Shown here: positions 1 through 10,367 of the stretch, piece after piece
Numbering within the stretch: the stretch's first letter is position 1
How the letters are laid out: every line of letters begins with the position of its first letter
Source: Methanobacterium sp.
GTDB taxonomy: Archaea > Methanobacteriota > Methanobacteria > Methanobacteriales > Methanobacteriaceae
Reading direction: 5' to 3'
DNA: 64,000 nt
NCBI GenBank assembly: GCA_030017655.1
Contig: JASEIM010000005.1
Location: 46,674-110,673, forward strand
Made by a program: the position numbers and the translations under genes
The notes under the pieces: generated by a model
What the model saw: only the letters and a program-made list of their open reading frames with translations
The model's database searches: none
What the model was told of the DNA's origin: nothing

Positions 1-141
1 TCGAATAATACTTTGACCAGCATTTATAGTTTCCTTATCTACGTTATAGCCCCCAATGGTCACCATATCAAACCCGTATTTGCTCATTTTTTTGCAAAAA
101 GTTCCGTCTGTTATTCCCGCCATTGGCGCTAAAACTTCAAT
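1..141 (-). CDS. TIM-barrel protein of the MJ0144/dihydrouridine synthase-like family (5' part only)
   Basis: The visible N-terminal residues read [18 protein letters not shown], then a strand rich in VTIGGYNVD, which matches the opening beta-strand of dihydrouridine synthase/dihydroorotate dehydrogenase-like barrels of methanogens. In Methanocaldococcus the homologue (MJ0144) lies beside the arfA homologue MJ0145, as it does here. The rest of the gene lies beyond the left edge of the window. The start is unusual: the frame is open only back to a TGA just upstream, and the codon where homologues begin is ATT (141-139). The first in-frame ATG (123-121) would remove the EVLAP strand. Family is a recognition call; exact substrate unknown. 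Confidence 0.6.
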   Translation of the reverse strand, partial: MEVLAPMAGITDGTFCKKMSKYGFDMVTIGGYNVDKETINAGQSIIR

Positions 142-228
142 AAATCAACCCCATGATCTTAAAATATTTAATAATGGTAATAATTCAAATCAGTGTTTAT
201 GAAATTATATATAAATAAAGTAAAATAT

Positions 229-984
229 TTATTCTTTCATAACATGGACAAGATCGTAAGTAAACCCGCCCCTTATCTCTTCAAGAGCCAGATCTGCCAG
301 ATTAGCAGCTTTTTCGGCTGTTGGAGCTTTTCCAACCCCTGCTTTGAGTGCTATGTTTGTTTCATCCTCAATTTCTTCAATTATTTTTAAAAGTCCTTCA
401 GGCTTAAGTCCGTTGCATGGGGACATGAAATTATCTCCACCTATAAAGAAGAGAAGTGATCCTTTTTCTATTAATTTTTTCATTAAAAAGTGCTGGACTC
501 TATTTACAATAAAAGAAGTATCATAAGCAGGAATAATGTCAGTTAAAGAATCAGTAATTCCATTTATATCAATGTGTGCAATTTGAACAAAGCTATCTTC
601 TTTGTTTACAAGACCCTCTATAGCCAGAACCTCGCTACGTTCTTCGGATTGTGCACCACCATAATTTTGAAGTGCTGCTGTAGCATCTCTTTGGGCTTCA
701 TAGGGTGTTTCAGCAGCCCCTACACCCATACTTACTGTAATTGGATATCTATTACCTATTGAACGCTGTATTCTCATGTGATCTTCCATTTCGACATTAT
801 TAGTTATTGCAAGCATGTTATCAAAGCGGGTGAAAAAAACTAGTCCTCCTTTGGCTGCAAATTGTCTCTGAAGATCTGCATAAAGTTCTGCCTGTAAAAT
901 CTGTAAATCTGCTTCGGCCCTTGGTGTTGGAGTAACGGTCCAGGGCCCATAATTATCAATCTGAATTAAAGTCATCTGTATCAT
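229..984 (-). CDS. arfA: GTP cyclohydrolase III (FAPy-forming, ArfA)
   Basis: A 251-residue protein matching archaeal GTP cyclohydrolase III, which opens GTP to 2-amino-5-formylamino-6-ribosylamino-4-pyrimidinone 5'-phosphate, the first step towards riboflavin and the deazaflavin of F420. It has the family's two repeated cyclase-like halves: [10 protein letters not shown] near residue 50 and [11 protein letters not shown] near residue 180, plus the [17 protein letters not shown] segment. Its ATG overlaps the TGA of cofD in an ATGA junction, with a GGGTGA Shine-Dalgarno inside the end of cofD, so the two are translationally coupled. The operon with cofD and cofE fits supply of the F420 precursor. 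Confidence 0.93.
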   Translation of the reverse strand: MIQMTLIQIDNYGPWTVTPTPRAEADLQILQAELYADLQRQFAAKGGLVFFTRFDNMLAITNNVEMEDHMRIQRSIGNRYPITVSMGVGAAETPYEAQRDATAALQNYGGAQSEERSEVLAIEGLVNKEDSFVQIAHIDINGITDSLTDIIPAYDTSFIVNRVQHFLMKKLIEKGSLLFFIGGDNFMSPCNGLKPEGLLKIIEEIEDETNIALKAGVGKAPTAEKAANLADLALEEIRGGFTYDLVHVMKE

Positions 985-1886
985 AAAATTTCACCCAAAA
1001 CAATTCTGGCTAACATCACTTTATCATCCATAGTCTTCATGTTTGTGTTTGTTGTCATAACATCAGATATTAGTTTTTCTATTTTTTTCTTGGATCCTTC
1101 ATCTTCATTATCTATAATAAACCTGTCCATAAATTCCTGATAAATATTTGCAATTCCAGTGCAGGATACTTCAAAACCCTTAGCATTCATAAATTTTGCA
1201 GCAGGACCGCTTACGGGATTCTTCCCAATAATAGGAGATACCGCCACAACATATACTTTTTTAAGGACTTCTTTAACTCCTTCCATTGAAATTATTGGCC
1301 CTATAGATGTAATTGGATTAGAAGGCCCTATAATAACCATATCTGACGATTCAATTGTTCTAATTAAATTAGTTGATGGTTCAACTTCATTATATATAAT
1401 ATCTTCTACTTCAGGATTTCCTTTTTCTTCAACCAAAAATTTATGAAAACTCATCTCGCCCTTATCTGTAATGATCTTTATATTTGATTGCTCATCACTC
1501 ATGGGAATAATTTTCGATTTAATACCTAAATTCTTTCTCTGGATATCTACAACCTTAGAAAGAGGATATTTATCCATTAATAAAGTTTTTTGGATTTTAA
1601 AGGCCCTATCTTTATCTCCAATCCTTAAGATTTCATTATATCCAATTTTTTTTAATGTTTCATGTGTTATGAATGTATCATCATGGATGCCATACCATGT
1701 TTCTTCATTTATCATTCCTGCAAGGGTATACATCACAGTATCTATATCCGGTGCTATGTAATTTCCAGATATATATGTATTTTCAACAGTATTTACAATT
1801 ACATTAATATCTTCAGGATCAATGATCTTAATTATTCCCTGAATTAATTTTGGAGTACCTGTTCCACCAGAAAGTATGGATATCAT
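981..1886 (-). CDS. cofD: 2-phospho-L-lactate transferase (CofD)
   Basis: A 301-residue protein that joins the activated lactyl-phosphate donor to Fo to give F420-0. The N-terminal [12 protein letters not shown] loop (residues 6-17) and the [22 protein letters not shown] region are typical of CofD, as is [13 protein letters not shown] near residue 187. Length is normal for the family. The ATG at 1886 has an AAGGGATT site just upstream. It lies between cofE and arfA on the same strand and shares an ATGA overlap with arfA. Confidence 0.95.
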   Translation of the reverse strand: MISILSGGTGTPKLIQGIIKIIDPEDINVIVNTVENTYISGNYIAPDIDTVMYTLAGMINEETWYGIHDDTFITHETLKKIGYNEILRIGDKDRAFKIQKTLLMDKYPLSKVVDIQRKNLGIKSKIIPMSDEQSNIKIITDKGEMSFHKFLVEEKGNPEVEDIIYNEVEPSTNLIRTIESSDMVIIGPSNPITSIGPIISMEGVKEVLKKVYVVAVSPIIGKNPVSGPAAKFMNAKGFEVSCTGIANIYQEFMDRFIIDNEDEGSKKKIEKLISDVMTTNTNMKTMDDKVMLARIVLGEIL

Positions 1887-1917
1887 ATAATCCCTTAAAT
1901 ATATTAATTAAATTAAG

Positions 1918-2679
1918 CTATCTAAACACGTCGTGTTTTTTAGATCTTACCAAATCCTTTGAAGTGGCTTCATTATTTTTTAATCTTTTGGTGTATTCAA
2001 CACCCTTTATTAAAACAACAGGTATTCCCTCATCAGCCTGACCCATTAAAATCGATGCTGCTCCCGCTAATTCATCTGCAACTGCTATACTTGTTGTTTG
2101 AAGTTCTCTTCCATAAAGATCTTTTTCTCCTTTCCTATCCCATAACGGATTCATGCCCGATATTCCAACTGCAGTTCCAATAGCTCCTTCTCTAAAGGCT
2201 CTTCCCTGAGTATCAGATATTATAACAACAATCTCTTTACTGGTCGCTTTTTCTATACTTTCCCTAGTTAAAGCAGCACTCCTATCAGGATCGGCAGGAA
2301 TTGGAGTTGCAAGCCCATCATCAACATTTGATTCATCTATACCTGCATTAGCACATACAAATCCATGTTTTGTTTCTGAAATTATAAAATCAGGCCCAAC
2401 TTTTATTATTTCGTTTGATTCCTGAATTATAGCCTCAACAAGGCGTGGATCTTTTCCTGTTTTATCTGCAAGTTCCTTAGCTTTGAGACTGGGTTTAATG
2501 GAATCCAGATCAACTATATTCCCTTCTGCTTTTGCAATTATAGTTTCAGCTATTACAAAAACATCGCCGTCTTCAATCTCAATATTCTCTTTATCTATTG
2601 CATTTAATATTAAATCTGCAATATCATCCCCTTCGTTTATTAAAGGGATACTTCTAATTCCAATAAGTCTAATTTCCAT
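1918..2679 (-). CDS. cofE: Coenzyme F420-0:L-glutamate ligase (CofE)
   Basis: A 253-residue GTP-dependent ligase that adds glutamates to F420-0 to give F420-2. Recognised from the N-terminal [14 protein letters not shown], the central [13 protein letters not shown] (about 129-141), and the [20 protein letters not shown] stretch near residue 180 that contributes to GTP and metal binding. The start has AGGTGAAT upstream. It is followed at a 31-nt gap by cofD and preceded by purO, all on the minus strand, so one transcript is likely. Confidence 0.95.
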   Translation of the reverse strand: MEIRLIGIRSIPLINEGDDIADLILNAIDKENIEIEDGDVFVIAETIIAKAEGNIVDLDSIKPSLKAKELADKTGKDPRLVEAIIQESNEIIKVGPDFIISETKHGFVCANAGIDESNVDDGLATPIPADPDRSAALTRESIEKATSKEIVVIISDTQGRAFREGAIGTAVGISGMNPLWDRKGEKDLYGRELQTTSIAVADELAGAASILMGQADEGIPVVLIKGVEYTKRLKNNEATSKDLVRSKKHDVFR

Positions 2680-2706
2680 TAATTCACCTAAAAAGATAAG
2701 ATAAAG

Positions 2707-3309
2707 TTATAGGGAAGCAATCTTCCATTCTTTATCTGCAAATGCCGCCACTGAATCAACGGGGTTGGTGAATTTTTCAAATTCTCCACCATCAAATATG
2801 AATTGAGCAGCCTCATCTGCATTGCTACAAATAAATTCAACATAATTGGGCTTTATATGTTCATATGTGGAGATATATGAGCATTCACCAGTATTAACCT
2901 TCTCAACAATGACACTTTCCTTAGTAACTATTCCTATATATGACTCCCCTTCCAAAGTTGTTGCTCCGGCAATACGAGGAGTATTAAAATCATCTTTCTC
3001 ATAATCCATAGTAAGTAATGTTAATGCAATTGAATCCCTAATATCCATTCCAGAAGCAATTTTTTCTGCAATTATATCCGTATGAGCCCCATTTGAGACC
3101 ACTGCAACATCATCAACTATCCTTATACAGTTATAAGCAATATAAGGGTTTTTAAAGACATCAGTCTCATGCCCTTCTTTAGGTACAATTGCTGCCCTAT
3201 CTTCAAAAGTTTTCACCATCCTATTTGGGAAAGATCGGCTTGAAACCCTGTATGCAACGAAATTTCCCTTTTCTGTACATCCTACCGCTAATATTCTTCC
3301 AAGATACAT
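2707..3309 (-). CDS. purO: Archaeal IMP cyclohydrolase (PurO)
   Basis: A 200-residue protein matching the archaeal PurO family, which closes the purine ring (FAICAR to IMP) in place of the bacterial PurH domain. Diagnostic stretches are the N-terminal [28 protein letters not shown] and VVSNGAHTD. Length is typical. AGAGGTGA precedes the ATG. It is the first gene of the purO-cofE-cofD-arfA run. IMP leads to GTP, the substrate of ArfA, so the grouping makes metabolic sense (inference). Confidence 0.93.
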   Translation of the reverse strand: MYLGRILAVGCTEKGNFVAYRVSSRSFPNRMVKTFEDRAAIVPKEGHETDVFKNPYIAYNCIRIVDDVAVVSNGAHTDIIAEKIASGMDIRDSIALTLLTMDYEKDDFNTPRIAGATTLEGESYIGIVTKESVIVEKVNTGECSYISTYEHIKPNYVEFICSNADEAAQFIFDGGEFEKFTNPVDSVAAFADKEWKIASL

Positions 3310-3393
3310 TTTTTCACCTCTGAATATAATATTAATTAAAGTGATTCAAAACATTGTATGACCTAAGAGCTAAACTAACTTTATTTTAAATTT

Positions 3394-3792
3394 TTAGTCA
3401 CCAGGAGTTTTTACAGCTTTATCTGGGGAAAATCCGAGTGGTGTGGTTATAATTATCTCTCCATTTTTTGGTCTGATAATCATTTCGCCCCCATCAATTA
3501 CATCTGTATGAACTGCAATTGCCCCGTCCTTTATGTAGCCTGACATATCCTGTCCATTAACCGTGACCTTTTTAAGCCCTGCTACAGGGATTAAATAGTA
3601 TTCAGTCGGCCCATTGCTTTCGGTTATTTGGGGCTTTCCATAATCTGATTGGGATGAATCAGTCGCAGAAAAACTGCTTGTAACCATTAGAAATATTAAA
3701 ATAGTAAAAACAACATCAATAAATGGAACCATGTTGAACCGGGGATTATTTTCGCGTAATTTGCTCCTATATTTATTTACATTAAGAGTCAT
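3394..3792 (-). CDS. ExbD/TolR-family biopolymer transport protein
   Basis: A 132-residue protein with a short basic N-terminus, one membrane segment at about residues 20-42 and a small extracytoplasmic domain. The segment carries the family Asp in PFIDVVFTILIFLMVTSSF, the proton-path residue of ExbD/TolR/MotB. It sits 12 nt downstream of an ExbB/MotA-type gene, as in bacterial ExbBD operons. No TonB- or OmpA-like partner is visible nearby. In a cell without an outer membrane the driven partner is unknown. Start supported by GAAGTGAT upstream. Confidence 0.85.
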   Translation of the reverse strand: MTLNVNKYRSKLRENNPRFNMVPFIDVVFTILIFLMVTSSFSATDSSQSDYGKPQITESNGPTEYYLIPVAGLKKVTVNGQDMSGYIKDGAIAVHTDVIDGGEMIIRPKNGEIIITTPLGFSPDKAVKTPGD

Positions 3793-3804
3793 AGAATCAC
3801 TTCT

Positions 3805-4644
3805 TTACTGCATCAATTTACTTTCAATAATTTCCGCCCGGGTATTGCATTTTTCCATAATAATATTGGAGATACTTTTTTCAAGCATGCTGGGTTTAAA
3901 AGCTACCCATATATTTGCATCAGGATCATCAATTTCTTTAACCTTTACAATTCCTTCAGATTCCCTTAATGCATCAATTGCTCCTTCAGGTTCAATTTCA
4001 ACTTTTATCCTCATTACTGCAGTTCTCCAGTTGGTCATTTTTTTGGCAATCTCTATTTTATCCATCTCATTTTCTATTCTGCTTGTTATATTAGAATAAA
4101 GAGGAAGTAAAATTATTGCCACAGTAAGTCCTGCTATGGTGGTAATTAATGAAATATAAATCCCTCCCGCCATTGCAGTGGGACTTGCATCCACACCAAG
4201 CGCTTTAAATGTGTACCACATACCGAGAACTGTTCCTATAAGTCCTAAAAGCGGGGCTATTTCAATTATCATCTTTATGGTGCCCAAACCCTTGGTCATG
4301 CTTCCTATTTCAACAATGAAAACACGTTCCATAGCATCTTCAACTTCAATCTTGTTTCTGTAACCGATTTTTAAGGCTTCTGAAATTATTTTAGAAATAG
4401 GATTATGATATTTACCAATGGATCGTAAGGCTTCAAGAGATCCTCCTTTTTCCATTGCATCATTTACTGTTCCCATAATAAGAGGAGGGGAAATTTTGGA
4501 TATTTTTCGTAAATAAAATATCTTCTCAATTGAAGTTATGAAACCATATATGCCTATAATAGCTATAATATAAGTTATGACTCCTCCGCTTTTAAACATC
4601 TCCAGTATAGTGCCCAAAGTACTGCTTAGAAACTCATATATCAT
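3805..4644 (-). CDS. MotA/TolQ/ExbB proton-channel family protein
   Basis: A 279-residue protein with three membrane segments at about 17-43, 121-150 and 157-183, in the MotA/TolQ/ExbB arrangement. The second segment contains APLLGLIGTVLGMWYTFKAL, the family signature, and the third contains GGIYISLITTIAGLTVAI. The C-terminal third (from about residue 190) is an extra soluble domain not needed for the channel. It is paired with the ExbD-like gene downstream. Probably an ion-driven motor coupled to an unidentified envelope partner (inference). Confidence 0.88.
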   Translation of the reverse strand: MIYEFLSSTLGTILEMFKSGGVITYIIAIIGIYGFITSIEKIFYLRKISKISPPLIMGTVNDAMEKGGSLEALRSIGKYHNPISKIISEALKIGYRNKIEVEDAMERVFIVEIGSMTKGLGTIKMIIEIAPLLGLIGTVLGMWYTFKALGVDASPTAMAGGIYISLITTIAGLTVAIILLPLYSNITSRIENEMDKIEIAKKMTNWRTAVMRIKVEIEPEGAIDALRESEGIVKVKEIDDPDANIWVAFKPSMLEKSISNIIMEKCNTRAEIIESKLMQ

Positions 4645-4768
4645 TGTGCATCAGTCCTCGCGGTTATAATGTTCATGGTACCTCAATAAGTATCTGATAT
4701 TTTTACTGTTTTAACTGCTTTAAATAATATTTATCTGAATATATATTGATTACAGTTTAATTATTAAA

Positions 4769-5380
4769 TTATTTTTGATTCTTTTTTACAGTTGCCCATG
4801 ATTTTCTAACGAAGTATGGCAAATTTTCATAAGAGAAACGTTTTAAAAATGCTATAGTTTTAGGATCACTAGGATAACCAGAACCTACATCTCTGTATTC
4901 CTTTCTTATTTTTTCAATTTCCATATCCCGCTCAACTTTAGCAACTATAGAGGCTGCGGCTACAATTGGATATTTATCCTCAGCTTTATGTTCTGCTATA
5001 ACCTTAAGACCGTTTCTGAAATTCTCCATTTCATCACAAAATCTCTGAGGCTTAACATCAAGACAATCTATATATGCAGTATCTGGATTGGACATGCCAA
5101 TTACTTTTTTAATGGCTATTTTTTCAATTTCATTTAGATTAATATCTTTAGCCCTTAAATTATCTATGTCGATGGCTTGAATATGAACTGTATGACATTC
5201 AGCAATCTTATTTATTCTTCTTGCCATTACTTTTCTTCTTCCGGGAGTCAAACGTTTAGAATCTTTTAATTGAAGCTTTTCAAGTTTTTCAAGTCTTTCT
5301 TCTTCAATTGCAACTCCGCATACAACAAGAGGTCCAATTACCGGCCCTCTCCCTGCCTCATCTATGCCTATAATTTTCAT
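4769..5380 (-). CDS. rnhB: Ribonuclease HII
   Basis: A 203-residue RNase HII, which nicks RNA of RNA/DNA hybrids and single ribonucleotides in DNA. The active-site motif GIDEAGRGPVIGPLVVCG gives the DEAG acids at Asp6 and Glu7; the other acids lie in AYIDCLDVK (about residue 100) and KVERDMEIE (near 150). Archaeal length. There is no Shine-Dalgarno before the ATG, but a TATA-like TTATATAAAT lies about 21 nt upstream, so the mRNA is probably leaderless. Confidence 0.95.
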   Translation of the reverse strand: MKIIGIDEAGRGPVIGPLVVCGVAIEEERLEKLEKLQLKDSKRLTPGRRKVMARRINKIAECHTVHIQAIDIDNLRAKDINLNEIEKIAIKKVIGMSNPDTAYIDCLDVKPQRFCDEMENFRNGLKVIAEHKAEDKYPIVAAASIVAKVERDMEIEKIRKEYRDVGSGYPSDPKTIAFLKRFSYENLPYFVRKSWATVKKNQK

Positions 5381-5396
5381 TGTTTCAAAAAAAAGA

Positions 5397-5406
5397 TTTA
5401 TATAAT
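5397..5406 (-). promoter_or_regulatory. TATA box of rnhB
   Basis: On the minus strand the sequence reads TTATATAAAT, centred about 21 nt before the rnhB ATG. The lack of a ribosome site in between suggests transcription starts at or next to the start codon. Confidence 0.45.
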
Positions 5407-5448
5407 AAAAAAGAATTTGGTTTACTTATTTTAAAAAATAAGTAGATT

Positions 5449-6522
5449 TTATTTCATTGCTTTTAAACGGACTTCTGGTTCAAGTGCTCTTGGCTCTGCA
5501 GCAACAATTGCAGCTCCCTTTGCAACAACAGTCATGGGATCATCTGAAATTTCAACAGGGATCCCTACTTCATCGAATATTCTTTCTTTAAGGCCTTTTA
5601 GCTGTGAAGTTCCACCCACAACTACAGTTTCCTTATAAACACCAGAAATAAGTTCTGGTGACATTCTTTCAAGTATAGCTGCCAGTGCTTCAATAAGTTT
5701 TGCTACCACTGGTTCAGCAGCTTCTGCAACCAGATTTGAATCAATCTCTACTTCTTTTGGTTTGTTGGTTTCCATATCTTTCCCAATTACTGTGGTTTTT
5801 GTAATCTCGATATCTGAACCTGAATTAACCATCCCAATTTCTATTTTAGCTTTTTCAGCCTCATGAATTCCTATTTCAACACTGTACATTTCTTTAACTT
5901 TATCTACAATGTTATCATCAATATTATCCCCGCCGAGTCTTACCGTCTCAATATCTGTGATTCCACCGAGAGATATAACCACAATATCACTTGATCCAGC
6001 GCCAATATCGATTACCATTGTACCTGATGCCTCTGCAATTGGTAATCCTGCACCTATTGCTGCTGCAAGTCCTTCACTTATAACTAAAACATAGCTTGCA
6101 CCTGCTTTTCTACCTATTTCTTCAACAGCATTCTTTTCAACTTCTGATGCATCTCCAGGAATACCAATAACTATTCTATCAATAGTATCCATTGAATCTC
6201 CTGAACCTCTATCCATTGCATATATTAGAAGCGCTTCTGCCTGTGCAACACTTTCAATAACTCCCTTTCTTAGCGGCCTTACTGCTACAATATCTTCTGG
6301 AGTTCTTCCAAGCATTGATTTTGCATCATCACCAACTGCGAGCACATAAGATGGATCTTCTTTTTTTACAGCCACTACAGATGGAATTTTGTATAGATCA
6401 AATTTATCTCCGGATGGTTTTGCTACAACAGTGTTAAGCGTTCCTAAATCAATTCCTAAAGTATTTGCAATTCCTTCCTTCCTAATTTCCTCTTCTTCTT
6501 CTTTTTTTCTAAAAAGACGCAT
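5449..6522 (-). CDS. mreB: MreB-like actin-fold protein
   Basis: A 357-residue actin/Hsp70-fold ATPase resembling bacterial MreB. Phosphate-1 loop GIDLGTLNTVVAKP is near residue 24, phosphate-2 VIDIGAGSSDIVVISLGG near 170, and the adenosine motif VVVGGTSQLKGL near 303. In bacteria MreB directs wall growth. Pseudomurein methanogens carry similar genes and the same role is often proposed, which is inference here. A strong AAAGGAGGAAT precedes the ATG. The upstream gene ends one base away, so they form an operon. The highly charged Lys/Glu N-terminus could be a membrane-contact tail. Confidence 0.85.
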   Translation of the reverse strand: MRLFRKKEEEEEIRKEGIANTLGIDLGTLNTVVAKPSGDKFDLYKIPSVVAVKKEDPSYVLAVGDDAKSMLGRTPEDIVAVRPLRKGVIESVAQAEALLIYAMDRGSGDSMDTIDRIVIGIPGDASEVEKNAVEEIGRKAGASYVLVISEGLAAAIGAGLPIAEASGTMVIDIGAGSSDIVVISLGGITDIETVRLGGDNIDDNIVDKVKEMYSVEIGIHEAEKAKIEIGMVNSGSDIEITKTTVIGKDMETNKPKEVEIDSNLVAEAAEPVVAKLIEALAAILERMSPELISGVYKETVVVGGTSQLKGLKERIFDEVGIPVEISDDPMTVVAKGAAIVAAEPRALEPEVRLKAMK

Positions 6523-6523
6523 T

Positions 6524-7153
<630 letters not shown>

Positions 7154-7162
7154 CTGTAACAC

Positions 7163-7557
7163 GTCTTCATTTCATGATACATTTAAGGATTACCTTTTTT
7201 CAAATTATTCTAATATTGATCTCAAGTCTTATACAATATATTATAATATAATTTTGTACAAAGACATCGAAATAAATCTATACATTTATGACAATTATTT
7301 AACATAGATAGTTATATAAACTTTTATAAATTGCTAATATGGAATTCAAAATATGTATCTCATTATGAATCAAAAATAAATATTATATAGATTAATTTAA
7401 CAAAAAAATATGTTTAAATGGTTTATTTTCTTAATGAAATCTTTAATGTATAATAAAATATTTAAAATTAATTAAAATCCATAATATTGAGTAAATATAT
7501 TATATAAACTATTAAAACAGAATCAAGCTATTTATTAAAATTTAAAATTGTGATTGG
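7163..7557. other. Divergent AT-rich intergenic region
   Basis: 395 bases between the minus-strand mreB operon and the plus-strand lipid operon. It is strongly AT-rich with no supported ORF. TATA-like runs occur on both strands; the clearest for the lipid operon is TATTATATAAAC at about 7498-7509, roughly 50 nt before its ATG. Confidence 0.5.
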
Positions 7558-8223
7558 ATGTTCGTTAAAGGAACTTTAAAAAAAGCAGGGATATTATTAA
7601 CCTTATCAGTTTTACCATTCCTATTTGGATATGCTCTAGTTAGCTTCATAATATTTTCAGCTATTGCTTTTATTATGCAGTTTTTTAGAGACCCCAATAG
7701 AAAAGTACCTCAAGATAAGGGAGTAATAGTTGCTCCAGCAGATGGAAGAATATTGAAAGGAAAAATTGACAAAATAGAGATTGTTGAACATGATGATCCT
7801 TTAATGGAACATTTACTTGAAAAAGGTGAGAAAGGGATTCGTGTAAGTACCTTCATGTCTCCATTTGATGTCCATGTCAACAGAGTTCCTGTTTCTGGAA
7901 AAGTTATAAAAACAAAATATTGTCCTGGAAAATTTAAAATGGCTCTTGGAGACATAGAAACCGTGAATGAAAAGAATTTGATTGTTATAGATTCAGAGTA
8001 TGGGAAAATTGGAGTTATTCAAATTGCAGGTTTTGTGGCAAGACGTATAGTGCAATATGTTAAAGTAGGCGATGAAGTCCAGATAGGAGATAGAATAGGG
8101 ATGATAAGATTTGGATCTCGCGTAGACCTGATATTACCCCATAAAAATTGTAAATTATTGGTTAAAGAAGGAGATAAACCAAAAGCTGCAGAAACTATAA
8201 TTGCTGTGATGAAAAATGAATAA
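7558..8223 (+). CDS. asd: Archaetidylserine decarboxylase (phosphatidylserine decarboxylase family)
   Basis: A 221-residue pro-enzyme of the short archaeal/proteobacterial Psd type. It converts archaetidylserine to archaetidylethanolamine. A hydrophobic N-terminal hairpin (about 10-40) anchors it. The self-cleavage site is in RFGSRVD, between Gly186 and Ser187, giving the pyruvoyl alpha chain. Conserved STFMSPFDVHVNRVPVSG and GFVARRIV also match. It is followed by the archaetidylserine synthase gene, its pathway partner. Confidence 0.93.
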   Translation: MFVKGTLKKAGILLTLSVLPFLFGYALVSFIIFSAIAFIMQFFRDPNRKVPQDKGVIVAPADGRILKGKIDKIEIVEHDDPLMEHLLEKGEKGIRVSTFMSPFDVHVNRVPVSGKVIKTKYCPGKFKMALGDIETVNEKNLIVIDSEYGKIGVIQIAGFVARRIVQYVKVGDEVQIGDRIGMIRFGSRVDLILPHKNCKLLVKEGDKPKAAETIIAVMKNE

Positions 8224-8315
8224 AGAACGCAGCACCATAATATGCAATTAATTAAGCTATTTTTACTAAAAGTATATTTAATACTTAGTATCCATTAGAT
8301 AATTGGAGTTATAAC

Positions 8316-9026
8316 ATGAATATCAGATCTTATACCTCAATTGCAGATTTATTTTCTATTGCAAATGCATCTTCCGGTTTTTTATCTATTATTATGGCTT
8401 CAATGGGTGATCTTGTTTTAGCTGCTAAATTCATGTTAATTGCAGTCATTTTTGATTCTATTGATGGATGGGTAGCAAGGAAAATAAAAAGAGAAGATGA
8501 ATCTGGATTTGGAAGAAATATGGATTCTTTATCCGATATTGTGTCATTTGGAGTCGCTCCCGGAATGCTGCTTTACATATCATGTATGCAATACGGAATA
8601 ACCTATGTTAACATGGCTATAGCTCTTTTAGTAGTAATATGCGGGATATTGAGACTATCTAGATTCAATGTAACAGCTGATTTATATACAGATAAATTTA
8701 TCGGTTTACCTATTCCTACAGCTGCATTAATACTTGGAACTTTCTATCTTTCAGGTTTTTTCAGAGAATACTTGGCACTGCTCATAATGATACTTGTATC
8801 TTTACTAATGATAAGCACATTCGAATATCCAAAAATTAGAGATATGAGAATACTTTTAGTGGGTAGTATATTACTCATTGCAACACTTTTACCTCAAAAA
8901 ATTATATCCTATGTTGCAAGTTTTCCCGTAAAGCTTTTATTTGTTATCGTGCTACTATACTTATTGGCTGTACCAATTATAGAATTATATAACAGATTCT
9001 TTAGAAGTGGTCCAAATGTTAGATAA
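8316..9026 (+). CDS. pssA: Archaetidylserine synthase (CDP-alcohol phosphatidyltransferase)
   Basis: A 236-residue polytopic enzyme that exchanges CMP of CDP-archaeol for serine. The CDP-alcohol phosphotransferase motif is complete: Asp50-Gly51, Ala54-Arg55, Gly66, Asp70 and Asp74 (DSIDGWVAR ... GFGRNMDSLSD). About six to eight membrane segments follow. GGAGTTATAAC precedes the ATG. The end overlaps the next gene, and asd lies 92 nt upstream, giving a polar-lipid operon. Confidence 0.93.
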   Translation: MNIRSYTSIADLFSIANASSGFLSIIMASMGDLVLAAKFMLIAVIFDSIDGWVARKIKREDESGFGRNMDSLSDIVSFGVAPGMLLYISCMQYGITYVNMAIALLVVICGILRLSRFNVTADLYTDKFIGLPIPTAALILGTFYLSGFFREYLALLIMILVSLLMISTFEYPKIRDMRILLVGSILLIATLLPQKIISYVASFPVKLLFVIVLLYLLAVPIIELYNRFFRSGPNVR

Positions 9027-10338
9027 AATACGTGGAAAAAAGAAAAATGATAAAGATACTCCTGACCTCAGGGGTAAAAATAATAAAAAGGACGATTCTG
9101 AAGTTAAAGGTCGTCTTAAAGGCATGGTAAGTAGAGTAAGAAAAGATAAAGATACGGAAAAGGAAGATAAGAAAGCTCCCCCTGAAAGAAAAATGCCTCG
9201 ACCAATGCCTAAGCCCACACCTAAAGTTGAGGGTAAACCAAGGCTAAGACCTCCTGAAAAGAAACCTGAACGTAAAAGGCCAGGAATGGGTGCCGCGGTA
9301 GGCGGCTTTGGAAGAAGAATTCCTGATGATGATCAAAGAACACTTATAGGTGCAGCTGTTTTTGGACTTATACTTATAATAATTGTTGCCGCAGGGTATT
9401 ATTTCTTAGTTTATGCACCTTATCAGGACGCTTTAGGAAATGCTAAACAAATGAAGATTGATGAGGTAAATACCTATTTTACTGGGCCTCTAGCATTAGA
9501 TCCACGGAAAACATTACTTTTAGCTGAAGTAGATGGAGCAGTTACGCCAGATCAGGCACTTGCAGTTGATGTATTGGGTCCTGCAACACAGGCTTGGAGA
9601 GAATATCAAAACCAACAAATTAATGATAAAAAAGATCCCTATGGAAGAGTTATGATAACTTACGCTGCTGCTGGTAAAAAGAACGTAATAGTAAAAGTCG
9701 CTGATTCTCAAAAACTTGTAAATGAAGCAGATGCAAGTGTACTGTCCAACATGGTAATTAAAACCCCAGACACAGTTGCTATTCCAATAATTATTTCCAG
9801 ACTACAAGCTGCAGGCGGTCTGATTAATGTTGGTAATAGTGTTGATGTATATCTAATGAATGCAACAGAACCAGAAACTCAAAACCAGACTAACCAGACT
9901 GAAACACAGGTAACAAATGAGAGTATACCTCAAATAAGCGGCGCAACCGTTCTTGCAATCTTGAGGGCAAGAGATAGTGGTGTCATAACTGCCAATAAAA
10001 CACATGCTCAAACTATCGCCATCAATCAGTTAATTCAAAGTAATTCACGGAGTGAATCAGCCAATCAAGATGTCGAGCAACTCATAAGAGCAGTATCTGC
10101 CAGAAACTGGGATCAAAATGAGGTAAGCAACTATCTAAGACAATATGGTTGGAGATTATCTGACTTCGAAAGAACTTCAAATCTTGGAGAACTTGATGCA
10201 CAGTACCTATTATTACTAGAAGTTCCAAGGGAAGATTCAATATTCCTTATAAGGAACATGAATAACGTGATATTAACTGTCCCGACCCAACAAGCTCCAG
10301 ATTGGATGATTAGAGAGCTTAAAGCCATATATGGATAA
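9016..10338 (+). CDS. DUF515-like single-pass membrane protein
   Basis: About 440 residues, resembling the DUF515 family of Methanobacteria (a recognition call, not proven). Residues 1-105 are highly charged and Lys/Pro-rich and should be cytoplasmic. One membrane segment follows (about 111-135, GAAVFGLILIIIVAAGYYFLV), then a roughly 300-residue extracytoplasmic domain with a Thr/Gln/Asn-rich linker near 290. ATG at 9016 overlaps the end of pssA by 11 nt; a GTG at 9007 is also in frame. The topology and lipid-gene neighbours suggest an envelope role (inference). Confidence 0.7.
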   Translation: MLDKIRGKKKNDKDTPDLRGKNNKKDDSEVKGRLKGMVSRVRKDKDTEKEDKKAPPERKMPRPMPKPTPKVEGKPRLRPPEKKPERKRPGMGAAVGGFGRRIPDDDQRTLIGAAVFGLILIIIVAAGYYFLVYAPYQDALGNAKQMKIDEVNTYFTGPLALDPRKTLLLAEVDGAVTPDQALAVDVLGPATQAWREYQNQQINDKKDPYGRVMITYAAAGKKNVIVKVADSQKLVNEADASVLSNMVIKTPDTVAIPIIISRLQAAGGLINVGNSVDVYLMNATEPETQNQTNQTETQVTNESIPQISGATVLAILRARDSGVITANKTHAQTIAINQLIQSNSRSESANQDVEQLIRAVSARNWDQNEVSNYLRQYGWRLSDFERTSNLGELDAQYLLLLEVPREDSIFLIRNMNNVILTVPTQQAPDWMIRELKAIYG

Positions 10339-10367
10339 AAATATAAGTAAGGGGAAAAGGGATTTCA

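Noticed and set aside
3805..4644. Archaellum motor (MotA/MotB) identity for the ExbB/ExbD-like pair
   Set aside because: No archaellum genes are nearby and archaella are driven by ATP; the small ExbD-like partner lacks an OmpA-type domain.
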